From positions 1 to 19,294 of the forward strand of contig JAFVRI010000023.1 in NCBI GenBank assembly GCA_017504335.1: a stretch of 19,294 nucleotides of DNA. Direction: 5' to 3'. The notes below the pieces were generated by a model that was not told the DNA's origin, searched no databases, and worked only from the letters and a program-made list of their open reading frames with translations. Positions 1-7,314 of this stretch are shown here, one piece after another. Source of the DNA: Clostridia bacterium. GTDB lineage: Bacteria > Bacillota > Clostridia > Oscillospirales > CAG-272. Every line of letters starts with the position of its first letter. Position 1 is the first letter of the stretch. The position numbers were made by a program, and so were the translations under genes.

Positions 1-1899
1 CTCCCCCATTTTTTGAAGAGGGGCTTTTTTTCTCTGCGTCGAAGAACGAGGTTCCTTGCTTTCCTTCCGAGGGGCTTGTGCTTTGGTTTTTGGAAAGGAA
101 GCGCTTCTCTCGGGTCGAACCAGACATTCCGCACCGTATCCGATCAGATCCTCTCGGTGAAGCCGTACCAATGCTTCCCGAACGAGAGCGGCATTTTCGG
201 GACGGTTGTACTGCAGAAGCGCACGCTGAAGCTGCTTTTCATGATAGTCAGTAGCAACGTAAACCGACTTCATATCCAGGGGATTGATTCCCGTGTAGAA
301 CATGACCGTGGATGCCGTACCGGGGGTGGGATAGTAATCCTGTACCTGCTCGGGCGCGTAATGATCCCGCTTGAGGCAGAGGGCAAGCTCCAGGGCATCC
401 TTCAGTGTCGAGCCGGGATGGCTGGACATGAGATAGGGAACCAGATATTGCTCCTTACCGATCTCCTTGCAAAGCTCAAAGTAACGCTTGCGGAATTGCT
501 CATAAATCGCAAAATCGGGCTTGCCCATACAACGAAGCACGGGAGAGGAGCAATGCTCGGGAGCGACCTTCAGCTGACCCGATACGTTGTCCTTGACCAG
601 CTTGCGGAAAAAGTCCTCATTCTTGTCCAAGAGCAGATAGTCAAAACGAATGCCCGAGCGAATGAATACACGTTTCACTTTGGGAAGAGCCTCAATGGAT
701 TCGATCAGATGCATGTATTCAGAATGATCCACCTTCAGATTTTTACAAGGGGCGGGTGCCAGACATTTGCGGGCAGAGCAAACACCGTCACGAAGTTGCT
801 TGTCGCAGGCAGGCGCTCGGAAATTTGCCGTAGGACCTCCTACATCGTGGATATAGCCCTTGAATCCATCCAGCTCGGTAATTTTCTTCGCTTCGGCAAG
901 CACACTGGCTTCACTTCGTGAGCGAACCGTTCTTCCTTGGTGAAAGGCAAGGGCACAGAAGTTACAGGCGCCAAAGCAACCGCGGTTATGGGTAATGGAG
1001 AACCGTACCTCTTCAATGGCGGGAACACCGCCCTCCTTTTCATAAGAGGGGTGATAGGTTCGCATATAGGGAAGAGAGTACACATGGTCCAGCTCCTCTC
1101 GCTCTAAAGGAGGCATAGGGGGATTCTGCACCAGAAGCTTTGCGTCATATTTTTCCAAAATCGCTTTGCCATTGATGGCATCCTGATTCTTGTACTGTAC
1201 ACCGAATGCTTCGGCATAGGTACGCTTGTTTGTTTTTAATTCGTTGTAATCAAAGGTAGCGGCAACATCAAAATGAAGCTTGTCCTCGGGGGCGCAAAGA
1301 TAGACGGTACCCCGAACATCACGAATCTTTTTGATCGGTACCCCCTTATCAAGAAGCCTTGCGATCCTCAGAAGAATGTTCTCACCCATTCCGTATGCCA
1401 GCAAATCGGCGCGGGAATCGACTAAGATCGAGCGGCGAACCGAATCCGACCAGTAGTCGTAGTGCGCAAAGCGGCGCAGAGATGCCTCCAATCCTCCGAT
1501 GATCAGAGGAATATCGCCGTATGCCTCCCGAATACGGTTGCAGTATACAATGGTAGCACGGTCGGGACGCAGCCCTGCCTTTCCGCCGGGAGAATAGTAG
1601 TCGTAGGTTCTCTTTTTCTTGGCGACAGTATAATGCGCCACCATGGAATCTATATTGCCCGCTGTGACCAAAAAACCGAGGCGCGGTCTGCCGAAGGTAC
1701 GGAAAGCAGCGGCACTTTTATAATCGGGCTGTGAAAGAATGGCGACCCGGAAGCCCGCGTCCTCCAACACACGGGAGAGGATCGCAACACCAAAGCTGGG
1801 ATGATCCACATAGGCATCTCCCGTCACATAGACAAAATCGGGACGGTCCCATCCGAGGGCATCCATTTCATATTTGGTTAAAGGAAGAAATCCGTTCAT
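1..1899 (-). CDS. ygiQ: YgiQ family radical SAM protein (C-terminus cut by window edge)
   Basis: The frame is open from an ATG at 1899 to the left edge, giving 633 codons with no stop. YgiQ proteins are usually about 600-700 residues, so only a short basic C-terminal tail is likely missing; the last visible residues are rich in Lys, Arg and Ser. The N-terminus starts MNGFLPLTKYEMDALGWDRP, typical of the family's N-terminal domain. The radical SAM iron-sulfur motif is CFGACNFC, with Cys308, Cys312 and Cys315. A later stretch, GQLKVAPEHCS, is also typical of the family. The start has an AAAGGAG ribosome site and a sigma-A promoter just upstream. The family is assumed to be an SAM-dependent [4Fe-4S] enzyme; its substrate is not known to me. 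Family assignment is firm, function is not. Confidence 0.93.
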   Translation of the reverse strand, partial: MNGFLPLTKYEMDALGWDRPDFVYVTGDAYVDHPSFGVAILSRVLEDAGFRVAILSQPDYKSAAAFRTFGRPRLGFLVTAGNIDSMVAHYTVAKKKRTYDYYSPGGKAGLRPDRATIVYCNRIREAYGDIPLIIGGLEASLRRFAHYDYWSDSVRRSILVDSRADLLAYGMGENILLRIARLLDKGVPIKKIRDVRGTVYLCAPEDKLHFDVAATFDYNELKTNKRTYAEAFGVQYKNQDAINGKAILEKYDAKLLVQNPPMPPLEREELDHVYSLPYMRTYHPSYEKEGGVPAIEEVRFSITHNRGCFGACNFCALAFHQGRTVRSRSEASVLAEAKKITELDGFKGYIHDVGGPTANFRAPACDKQLRDGVCSARKCLAPAPCKNLKVDHSEYMHLIESIEALPKVKRVFIRSGIRFDYLLLDKNEDFFRKLVKDNVSGQLKVAPEHCSSPVLRCMGKPDFAIYEQFRKRYFELCKEIGKEQYLVPYLMSSHPGSTLKDALELALCLKRDHYAPEQVQDYYPTPGTASTVMFYTGINPLDMKSVYVATDYHEKQLQRALLQYNRPENAALVREALVRLHREDLIGYGAECLVRPERSASFPKTKAQAPRKESKEPRSSTQRKKAPLQKMGE

Positions 1900-1935
1900 A
1901 TACGACTCCTTTCTTTTGAACATCATCAATATCTC

Positions 1936-1964
1936 ATTATAACACATTTTTAGGAAAAAATCAA
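1936..1964 (-). promoter_or_regulatory. Sigma-A promoter of ygiQ
   Basis: On the minus strand the -35 is TTGATT (1959-1964) and the -10 is a perfect TATAAT (1936-1941), separated by exactly 17 bp. The -35 box lies in the T-tract region of the terminator that ends the upstream small-gene cassette, so terminator and promoter are back to back. The ygiQ start codon is 37 bp downstream of the -10. Confidence 0.8.
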
Positions 1965-1990
1965 GGCGGTTCACGAAAACGTGAGCCGCC
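1951..1990 (-). terminator. Rho-independent terminator after the spoVM-like gene
   Basis: Arms at 1965-1975 and 1980-1990 form an 11-bp stem (one G-U pair) with a four-base loop. On the minus strand the stem is followed by TTGATTTTTT. It begins 11 bp after the stop codon of the small SpoVM-like gene, so it closes that transcription unit. Confidence 0.9.
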
Positions 1991-2001
1991 AAAGATTGGA
2001 T

Positions 2002-2085
2002 CTACGACTTCTTTTTTTGAATGCCGAAGCATTTTCTCAAAAGAGGCGCTAACAGGGAGGGAGAGCGAAGTAATACGATCTTCAT
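2002..2085 (-). CDS. spoVM: Stage V sporulation protein M-like peptide, 27 aa
   Basis: This ORF begins MKIVLLRSPSLLAPLLRK and ends CFGIQKKKS. It aligns without gaps to Bacillus subtilis SpoVM (26 aa, MKFYTIKLPKFLGGIVRAML then GSFRKD, from memory): Met1, Lys2, Pro9, Leu12, Arg17, Gly21 and the basic tail coincide. SpoVM is known as a short amphipathic helix that sits on the convex forespore membrane and anchors SpoIVA, the base of the spore coat; Pro9 is important for that activity. The ATG has an AAAGGAA ribosome site about 8 bp upstream. A strong terminator follows the stop. A 52-codon membrane protein gene lies 30 bp upstream on the same strand. The call rests on short but position-exact similarity and gene structure. 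Confidence 0.78.
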   Translation of the reverse strand: MKIVLLRSPSLLAPLLRKCFGIQKKKS

Positions 2086-2115
2086 GACAGCGTTCCTTTC
2101 TCGGTGGTGGATCTG

Positions 2116-2274
2116 TTAATGGCTTCTGCCCAGGAGAAGCAGCCCGGCTGATATAACCGCCGCCGCTTCCAAAAAGGCGAGGAAATAGCCGGGGAGCAGA
2201 AAGGAGAGCAGAATGCCCGCGCCAAAGCAGACAAGAGAGATGCCTACAAGCTTGCGCAGGTGAATCTGGCACAT
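2116..2274 (-). CDS. Small two-helix membrane protein, 52 aa, upstream of spoVM
   Basis: The start is supported by a perfect AAGGAGG ribosome site 7 bp before the ATG, and the 53-codon frame ends in TAA. The protein begins MCQIHLRKLVGISLVCFGAG and has two hydrophobic segments, about residues 9-27 and 31-48, separated by a Pro-Gly-Tyr turn (residues 28-30). The end is short and polar (GRSH). It lies 30 bp upstream of the SpoVM-like gene with no terminator between, so the two are probably co-transcribed. That context suggests a sporulation-stage membrane role, but no function can be read from the sequence. It is too short for most gene callers. The existence of the gene is well supported; its role is unknown. 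Confidence 0.8.
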   Translation of the reverse strand: MCQIHLRKLVGISLVCFGAGILLSFLLPGYFLAFLEAAAVISAGLLLLGRSH

Positions 2275-2307
2275 AAGACAGCCTCCTTCTTGGTTGGTTT
2301 CTCTTCC

Positions 2308-2315
2308 AGTATATG
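2308..2315 (-). promoter_or_regulatory. Possible sporulation sigma (E/K-like) -10 element
   Basis: On the minus strand CATATACT, 33 bp before the start of the 52-aa gene, matches the mother-cell sigma -10 consensus (CATACAAT-like) at most positions. A -35 element is not clear; a CAC 17 bp upstream would fit sigma-K better than sigma-E. This is only suggestive, but it agrees with the SpoVM-like gene downstream. Confidence 0.35.
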
Positions 2316-2395
2316 CAATGAGGTGTTTTCTTGTGAAACGGAATGTTTTGATCTATCTTTCATATAGATAAAGCAGAAAGACAGGGAGGATTGGG

Positions 2396-3310
2396 ATGGG
2401 ACAGATTGGCGGATGGATGGATCGGGGTGGAGGTCTTTTGGGGGACGGAATGATTCGGATGAGCCGTGCCCTTGGTTGGAACGGTGCGGGATGGCAAGAA
2501 GGGTACTGCACCACCGCTTTTGGGCTTTTGGAACAAGGGAAGAGGGCATGCGGAAGGCGTCCTGTTTACAGGGCGACTCCCTTTGGAAATTTGATCCTTG
2601 TGGCGGATGGAATTACGGAAGGAGAGGGAGAAGCCCTTTTGGAGGCATATCAAAAAAGAGGGATTTCTTCCTTGGCTCGAATGCTTCAGGGGAGCTTTGC
2701 TTTGGCGCTTTTGGATGAAATGAGAGGAGAGCTGATCTTGTCGAGAAGTCGGGACGGGAAAACCCCGCTTTATTATCGGGAGGAGCGCTATCGCCTGAGC
2801 TTTTCTTCGCAGATCAAAGGGATTCTTGCTTTGTCGGACCCATCTGATTCGGTCGATCAAAACGCGCTTCAGGCATATTTGCATGCCTTTCCCCAGAAAG
2901 CGGAGCCAACGTCGCTGTATAGCGGAGTGCTGGAATTTCCGAGCGGACAGACTACGGTATGGAATCGCCTTGGCAGAGTGACGGTCGCCCAATCAAAGGA
3001 GCAGATTCCCACAAAGGAAAATGGCGGGAATCCATGTGTTATTCCTGATTCCCGAGAGATGCTTCTCAGACAGTTGTATGAAAATTTGATGGTACATGAC
3101 ACACCTTTTTTTGAGATACCGAGCTGTAAGAAAAAGGAACAGAGGCAGATGGAAGCCCTTCTTTGGGCGATCCTTGCGGAGCATGACCCTGTCAAGCTGT
3201 CCGATTTGTGTGGGAAATCATATGAGCAGCGGATCAAAGAGCTGAGCGGTACGGAGCGTCTCCGTTTTATGGGCATGCTCTATCAGGCAAATCTTCTTTG
3301 CCGACAATAA
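2396..3310 (+). CDS. Degenerate asparagine-synthetase-like protein, likely inactive
   Basis: This 304-aa protein resembles the N-terminal class II glutamine amidotransferase domain of AsnB-type asparagine synthetases. The clearest match is about residues 100-128 (GSFALALLDEMRGELILSRS followed by DGKTPLYYR), which corresponds to the family's FAFALWD...LARDR.G.KPLYY stretch. Active enzymes begin Met-Cys-Gly-Ile and use Cys2 as nucleophile; here the start is MGQIGGW, so Cys2 is replaced by Gly. After about residue 220 the synthetase domain is cut down: its SGG-x-D-S ATP pyrophosphatase loop is absent and the protein ends about 85 residues later. The start has GGGAGG 6 bp upstream, so the gene looks maintained. 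It is transcribed divergently from the small sporulation-like cassette. A structural or binding role is possible, but this is inference. Confidence 0.7.
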   Translation: MGQIGGWMDRGGGLLGDGMIRMSRALGWNGAGWQEGYCTTAFGLLEQGKRACGRRPVYRATPFGNLILVADGITEGEGEALLEAYQKRGISSLARMLQGSFALALLDEMRGELILSRSRDGKTPLYYREERYRLSFSSQIKGILALSDPSDSVDQNALQAYLHAFPQKAEPTSLYSGVLEFPSGQTTVWNRLGRVTVAQSKEQIPTKENGGNPCVIPDSREMLLRQLYENLMVHDTPFFEIPSCKKKEQRQMEALLWAILAEHDPVKLSDLCGKSYEQRIKELSGTERLRFMGMLYQANLLCRQ

Positions 3311-3336
3311 AAAAGCGGGCAATCGTCCGCTTTTTT
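3309..3336. terminator. Bidirectional terminator between convergent genes
   Basis: AAAAAAGCGG and CCGCTTTTTT flank a short loop, giving a GC-rich stem with an A-run on one side and a T-run on the other. It can therefore terminate both the plus-strand gene ending at 3310 and the minus-strand gene ending at 3335. The stop codon of the minus gene lies inside the T/A run. Confidence 0.8.
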
Positions 3337-4396
3337 ATTTCGTTCTCAGATCCTCTATCAGAGGGGTGTCTTCCATAGCGTGAATGTTCTCAAAGGTCAG
3401 GTTTCCGATGTCGCCTGCCAGATGGAGTACGGCTTTTCCACGACCGGTTATGTTCTTGAGGGAGATGTTGTAGGTCTCCTCCTCGGTGGAATGACGGTCA
3501 CCGTACATATGCTCGGCGTCACCGACCCGTATGGCGAATTTTCCGTGATCTAAATAGGGACATTCGGCAGAGGTATCATAGACGTTCTCGATGGCAATGT
3601 CATGAAGCTTCAAAACTCCCTGATTCAACAGACGAACGATGGTACAGTATGCGGAAGCCTTTACGTTTCGAATGGTCACGTTGGCAATATCCGAGGGCAG
3701 ACCGTCCACGCAGTACAACTGTTCTGTATAGCCGTTCAGGTTGGTCAGGGCAATGGTGTCATCCTCCGTAAATCCCGTGATATTCTCGATTAGAAAATCA
3801 TGACAGCCCTGGCGCAGATCGATGCCGTCGGCATTTTTAACCAGAACCTCGCGGTATTTGCCTCGCTTTAGTCCGTGGTATTCGTTTCCGTTCTCATCAA
3901 TTCCGATGTCGCACGCCTTAAAGTCGATGTCCGAGAGATGGGCATTGCGGCAATATACGAAGTTCAGCGCCCACCACCGCTGATTGTGGCAAGCGATATT
4001 TTGGATGGTGATGCCATCTACGTTGGTGAAAAGCAGGAGATTGTTTTTGCTGATATGGGGCAGACCCTCGGTTCCCGAATTTTTCTCGGAAAGACCGTTG
4101 TATTTGCCACCGTCAAGAATTGTCCGACCTTTTCCGAGGATACGGATGTTGCGATCGGTTCCTACCACGGTTTTGCCAAGCTCGGTTCCGTGATGTTCGT
4201 TGACAAATAGGTTGTCATAGACCCCGTCTGCCATGCGCAAATGACAATTTTCCAAAACCAAAGTAAAGTCCGAAGGAATGCGGATCGCACGTTCGATCTC
4301 GTAGTTTCCCGTTGCGGTTGCCCGGCGGCTTCCGTCGGCGATTGCTTTGGCAATCAAGCTGCTGATATGGTTGCTTCCGTTTTTTATAAAGTCCAT
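3335..4396 (-). CDS. GH28-like right-handed beta-helix protein (polygalacturonase superfamily)
   Basis: The 353-aa product has repeated short strands of the type NITIRNV/NLTFENI along its length, typical of pectate-lyase-like right-handed beta-helices. Two GH28 catalytic motifs are recognisable: N-A-D-G-I-D (Asn188, Asp190, Asp193) and E-D-D-T-I-A-L (Asp212, Asp213). The third family motif, G-H-G, is not evident, so activity may differ from classical polygalacturonase. I set the start at 4396 rather than an upstream ATG at 4432 because AGGAGG lies 6 bp before 4396. No signal peptide is visible, so it is probably cytoplasmic and would act on short imported glycans. It follows aroQ by 59 bp but has its own promoter and is functionally unrelated to the aromatic genes. 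Confidence 0.78.
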   Translation of the reverse strand: MDFIKNGSNHISSLIAKAIADGSRRATATGNYEIERAIRIPSDFTLVLENCHLRMADGVYDNLFVNEHHGTELGKTVVGTDRNIRILGKGRTILDGGKYNGLSEKNSGTEGLPHISKNNLLLFTNVDGITIQNIACHNQRWWALNFVYCRNAHLSDIDFKACDIGIDENGNEYHGLKRGKYREVLVKNADGIDLRQGCHDFLIENITGFTEDDTIALTNLNGYTEQLYCVDGLPSDIANVTIRNVKASAYCTIVRLLNQGVLKLHDIAIENVYDTSAECPYLDHGKFAIRVGDAEHMYGDRHSTEEETYNISLKNITGRGKAVLHLAGDIGNLTFENIHAMEDTPLIEDLRTK

Positions 4397-4422
4397 GATG
4401 TGACCTCCTCTTGGGGTTCGAT

Positions 4423-4451
4423 CATATAGCACAGCACAAAAGGGATGTCAA
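4423..4451 (-). promoter_or_regulatory. Sigma-A promoter of the GH28-like gene
   Basis: On the minus strand there is a perfect -35 TTGACA (4446-4451), a 17-bp spacer and a -10 of TATATG (4423-4428). It starts just after the aroQ stop codon. No terminator separates aroQ from it, so the GH28-like gene may get both operon read-through and its own transcription. Confidence 0.7.
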
Positions 4452-4455
4452 TCGA

Positions 4456-4875
4456 TCATGCAAAATATTCGAGAGCTTTTTTGTATCCCTCAAACCCGAG
4501 GCCGCAGATGGTCTTGACCGCTACCATGGATACGTAGGAATGCTGACGGAAGGCCTCGCGGCTGTGAATGTCCGACAGATGCACTTCCACGGTGGGAATT
4601 CCTACTGCCTTCAACGCGTCAAGGATCGCTACGCTGGTGTGGGTATAGGCAGCGGGATTGATGACAATGCCCTCATAAACGCCGTATGCGGCTTGAATGA
4701 CGTCCACGATCTCCCCTTCATGATTGGATTGGAAGAGCGTTACGTCATGCCCGAGCTCCTTGGCAGAGATTCGGATGTACTGCTGCAACGCCGCGAAATC
4801 CTCTTTGCCGTAGATCGAGGGCTCACGAATGCCTAGCATATTCAGATTGGGTCCGTTGATGACCAGAATTTTCAT
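4456..4875 (-). CDS. aroQ: Type II 3-dehydroquinate dehydratase
   Basis: This 139-aa protein carries out step 3 of the shikimate pathway, dehydrating 3-dehydroquinate to 3-dehydroshikimate. It has all type II hallmarks: NGPNLNMLG at the N-terminus, Arg17 and the catalytic Tyr22 in IREPSIYG, the NPAAYTHTS loop with Asn73, His99 in EVHLSDIHSRE, and Arg110. Length is normal for a subunit that forms dodecamers. The start has AAAGGAG about 7 bp upstream. It lies 15 bp downstream of the aroE-aroK fusion and is the last aromatic gene of the operon. Confidence 0.97.
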   Translation of the reverse strand: MKILVINGPNLNMLGIREPSIYGKEDFAALQQYIRISAKELGHDVTLFQSNHEGEIVDVIQAAYGVYEGIVINPAAYTHTSVAILDALKAVGIPTVEVHLSDIHSREAFRQHSYVSMVAVKTICGLGFEGYKKALEYFA

Positions 4876-4890
4876 GATTCTTTCTCCTTT

Positions 4891-6150
4891 TTACACCATT
4901 TCCAGAGCCGCAAGCATGCGTGCGGCAGTCTGTTCGGGGATCTCGGTACTGTCAATGGTCAGATCGGCAAATGCCTCATAAAAGACTTTTCTTTTATTGT
5001 AAAGCTCTTCGGGAGACGTGCTTTGAGAAAGGGGTCTGTCCTTTTTGGAGAGCTTTGACAGATCTCTTCGCAGGTATATGATCGTTCCGTTTTGGTGGAG
5101 CGGCTCATAATTGAAGGAGCGGGTGACTGCGCCGCCGCCCGTGGCGATGACCGTGCCGCTCTTTTTGCCAAGCTCATAGAGAACCTCGTGCTCCATCTCT
5201 CGGAAGCAATCCTCGCCAAGGGTCTTGATAGCATCCGCAGGGGTGATTCCGTGCATGGCGAAAAATTCTTCGTCGGCATCCAGGAAGGAACGGTCGAGCT
5301 GTTCAGCCAGAATTTTTCCGACCGTGCTTTTTCCGCAACCGGGCATACCGATGAGAATGATATTTCGGGTGCGGCTTGCGATTCTTTTGGTGATTGTTTC
5401 GATGACACCTGCCTTGGCAGATTCTCCCGTAAAGAACTCAAATGCTTTAACGGCTTGCGCTACCAGCATATAAAGCCCGTTCATGGCGGAGATGCCGAGC
5501 TCCTCCGCCTTCAGAAGCAGGGCGGTCTTGGCGGGGTTGTAGATCAGATCCAAAACACCCTTGCAGTTTCTGAAGTGGGAAAGATCAATGGGAGTTTGCC
5601 CGTTTTTTGGGTACATTCCCACGGGGGTGGTATTGACGATCAGATCGGCATCGTAGTGCAGATACAAATTCTCGTAATTGTTCTCCGAGGTGCGTCCCAC
5701 TACCACAAGCTCGCCAACGCCTCGGTCGGAGAGAACGGTCTGTACCGTCTTGGAGGCACCGCCTGTTCCCAAGACCACCGTTTTTTTTCCTTGAACGGGA
5801 ATACCCGAGGCGGTCAGCATGGCATCAAAACCGAAGTAATCGGTATTATAGCCGTCGATCTGTCCGTTTGCTCGGCGGACGACCGTGTTGACCGAGCCGA
5901 TCCGTTTCGCCTCGGGGGATATGGTATCTAAGTAAGGAAGAACCGTTTCCTTATAGGGAATGGTGACGTTAAAGGCATCCAGCCGACTGTTTTTTACAAA
6001 GTCGCCAACCTCATGGGGGGCAAGCTCACAGATCTCATAGCTATAATCGGCAAGCAAGGCATGGATGGGGGCCGAAAAGCTGTGTCCCAGATGCTCACCG
6101 ATCAGACCGCAGCGAAGGGACGAAAACCCTTTTTGCATGGTTTCCATCAT
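4891..6150 (-). CDS. aroE-aroK: Bifunctional shikimate dehydrogenase-shikimate kinase fusion (AroE-AroK)
   Basis: A single 419-aa frame carries two consecutive pathway enzymes. Residues 1-258 are AroE: shikimate-binding S24-F-S26, catalytic Lys67 in NVTIPYKE and Asp104 in GYNTD, and the nucleotide-binding GTGGASK at 128-134. Residues 262-419 are shikimate kinase: Walker A GMPGCGKS (268-275), Asp291/Asp293, Arg317 in CFREME, GGG at 338-340 and lid Arg372 in DRPLS. AroE makes shikimate from dehydroshikimate; AroK phosphorylates it with ATP. The steps are adjacent, so the fusion could help transfer shikimate between sites. The first ATG overlaps the pheA stop as ATGA; a second ATG at 6147 has better spacing (7 bp) from GGAGG, so the start is uncertain by one codon. 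The reading frame is continuous, with no sign of frameshift. Confidence 0.95.
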   Translation of the reverse strand: MMETMQKGFSSLRCGLIGEHLGHSFSAPIHALLADYSYEICELAPHEVGDFVKNSRLDAFNVTIPYKETVLPYLDTISPEAKRIGSVNTVVRRANGQIDGYNTDYFGFDAMLTASGIPVQGKKTVVLGTGGASKTVQTVLSDRGVGELVVVGRTSENNYENLYLHYDADLIVNTTPVGMYPKNGQTPIDLSHFRNCKGVLDLIYNPAKTALLLKAEELGISAMNGLYMLVAQAVKAFEFFTGESAKAGVIETITKRIASRTRNIILIGMPGCGKSTVGKILAEQLDRSFLDADEEFFAMHGITPADAIKTLGEDCFREMEHEVLYELGKKSGTVIATGGGAVTRSFNYEPLHQNGTIIYLRRDLSKLSKKDRPLSQSTSPEELYNKRKVFYEAFADLTIDSTEIPEQTAARMLAALEMV

Positions 6151-7292
6151 ATGACCTCCGAATACGAGCCAAGGTAAGAAAATTCATCGCATTCCGCCTC
6201 CAGCTCTGCCAGAAGCTGGGCAAGCTTCGGGGAATAAACCGACGCTTCCAGATCGAAATAGAACATAAATTCAAAGTCGCGGTCGGGAATGGGACGGGAC
6301 TCCAGCTTAAGCAGGTTGATTCCCAACGCATTGAAGCGGGAAAGCATGCGGTAAAGGGCACCGGGCTTATGGGGGGTCACCACCATCAACGTGGTGCGAT
6401 CGGAACCGGGATAGATCTCGGTATGATTGGTGATACAGATGAAACGGGTGTGGTTGTTGCCGTTGTCCTGTACAGCGGAGGCAAGCACGGAAAGACCGTA
6501 CTGACCCGCACAGGAACGGGAGGAAAGGGAAGCCAGATCACGGCGCTCCGATTCCGCCACCATGCGTGCGGCGGCAGCGGTATTTTCCACACGGGTGATT
6601 TTTACATTGGGACCCAAGGAGGACAGGAACTCCGAGCATTGGCTGATTGCCTGCTCATGAGAAACGATCTCACGGATCTCCGAGAGAGCGACCCCCTTCT
6701 TTGTCAACAGATTATGGTCGATCTTGATACGCACCGTGCGAACGATACGGAAGTTTCGGTCGATCATCAGGTCATAGACTTTCTTGACCGAGCCGGCGGT
6801 ACTGTTTTCGATCGGGATCACAGCGTAACGGCAAAGCCCCGCCTCAATGGCATCGAATACCTTTTCCCAGTTGTTGAAGAAGGTAATGTTCGGTGCGCGA
6901 AACAGTCGCTCGGCAGCGATCTGCGAGTAGGCGCCCTCCACGCCCTGACATGCCACAGAGGCACGCTCGGGAAACATGGGAGCGGTCTTGGTCATCGCCT
7001 CGGTGATCTCCCGATAAAGGGGAGAGTCACTGTCCAGACGGCGGTGCTGATAAGAGCGGGATAGATCGAGAATGGTGGCATAGAGGGTACGGGCGTACTC
7101 TTCAAAATCCTCGCCCGCCGCCTCGGAGATCTTCTCCAAAAGCGCGCGCTCACGGGAGGAATCCAGCACCTGCATGTGATTCTGACGCTTATACTCAGCG
7201 ACATCGGCACAGACGTTCATGCGTTTGATGAAGAGAGGTACCAGCTCCCGATCTATTTGATCGATTTGTTCTCTGAGTTCTTTGAGTTCCAT
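6147..7292 (-). CDS. pheA: Chorismate mutase-prephenate dehydratase (P-protein) with ACT domain
   Basis: This 381-aa enzyme converts chorismate through prephenate to phenylpyruvate, the phenylalanine precursor. Residues 1-90 form an all-helical AroQ-type chorismate mutase (ELREQIDQIDRELVPLFIKR). Residues 110-288 are prephenate dehydratase, with GVEGAYSQIAA, the ENSTAGSV substrate loop (162-169) and the catalytic T-R-F at 282-284. Residues 300-375 are an ACT domain with GALYRML (311-317) and ESRP (331-334), the known phenylalanine feedback site. Allosteric inhibition by Phe is therefore expected from family knowledge. The gene starts 22 bp after the MFS gene; its ribosome site is weak (AGG about 10 bp upstream). 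It overlaps the aroE-aroK start by 4 bp. Confidence 0.97.
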   Translation of the reverse strand: MELKELREQIDQIDRELVPLFIKRMNVCADVAEYKRQNHMQVLDSSRERALLEKISEAAGEDFEEYARTLYATILDLSRSYQHRRLDSDSPLYREITEAMTKTAPMFPERASVACQGVEGAYSQIAAERLFRAPNITFFNNWEKVFDAIEAGLCRYAVIPIENSTAGSVKKVYDLMIDRNFRIVRTVRIKIDHNLLTKKGVALSEIREIVSHEQAISQCSEFLSSLGPNVKITRVENTAAAARMVAESERRDLASLSSRSCAGQYGLSVLASAVQDNGNNHTRFICITNHTEIYPGSDRTTLMVVTPHKPGALYRMLSRFNALGINLLKLESRPIPDRDFEFMFYFDLEASVYSPKLAQLLAELEAECDEFSYLGSYSEVI

Positions 7293-7314
7293 GACGTTTT
7301 AACCTATATCTTTA

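Noticed and set aside
13..921. Plus-strand 302-codon open frame
   Set aside because: It is antisense to the YgiQ gene, has no recognisable domain, and its composition mirrors the opposite strand.
1961..2272. Minus-strand 103-codon open frame
   Set aside because: It runs through the terminator and out of frame across the two small genes, which have better ribosome sites and recognisable properties.
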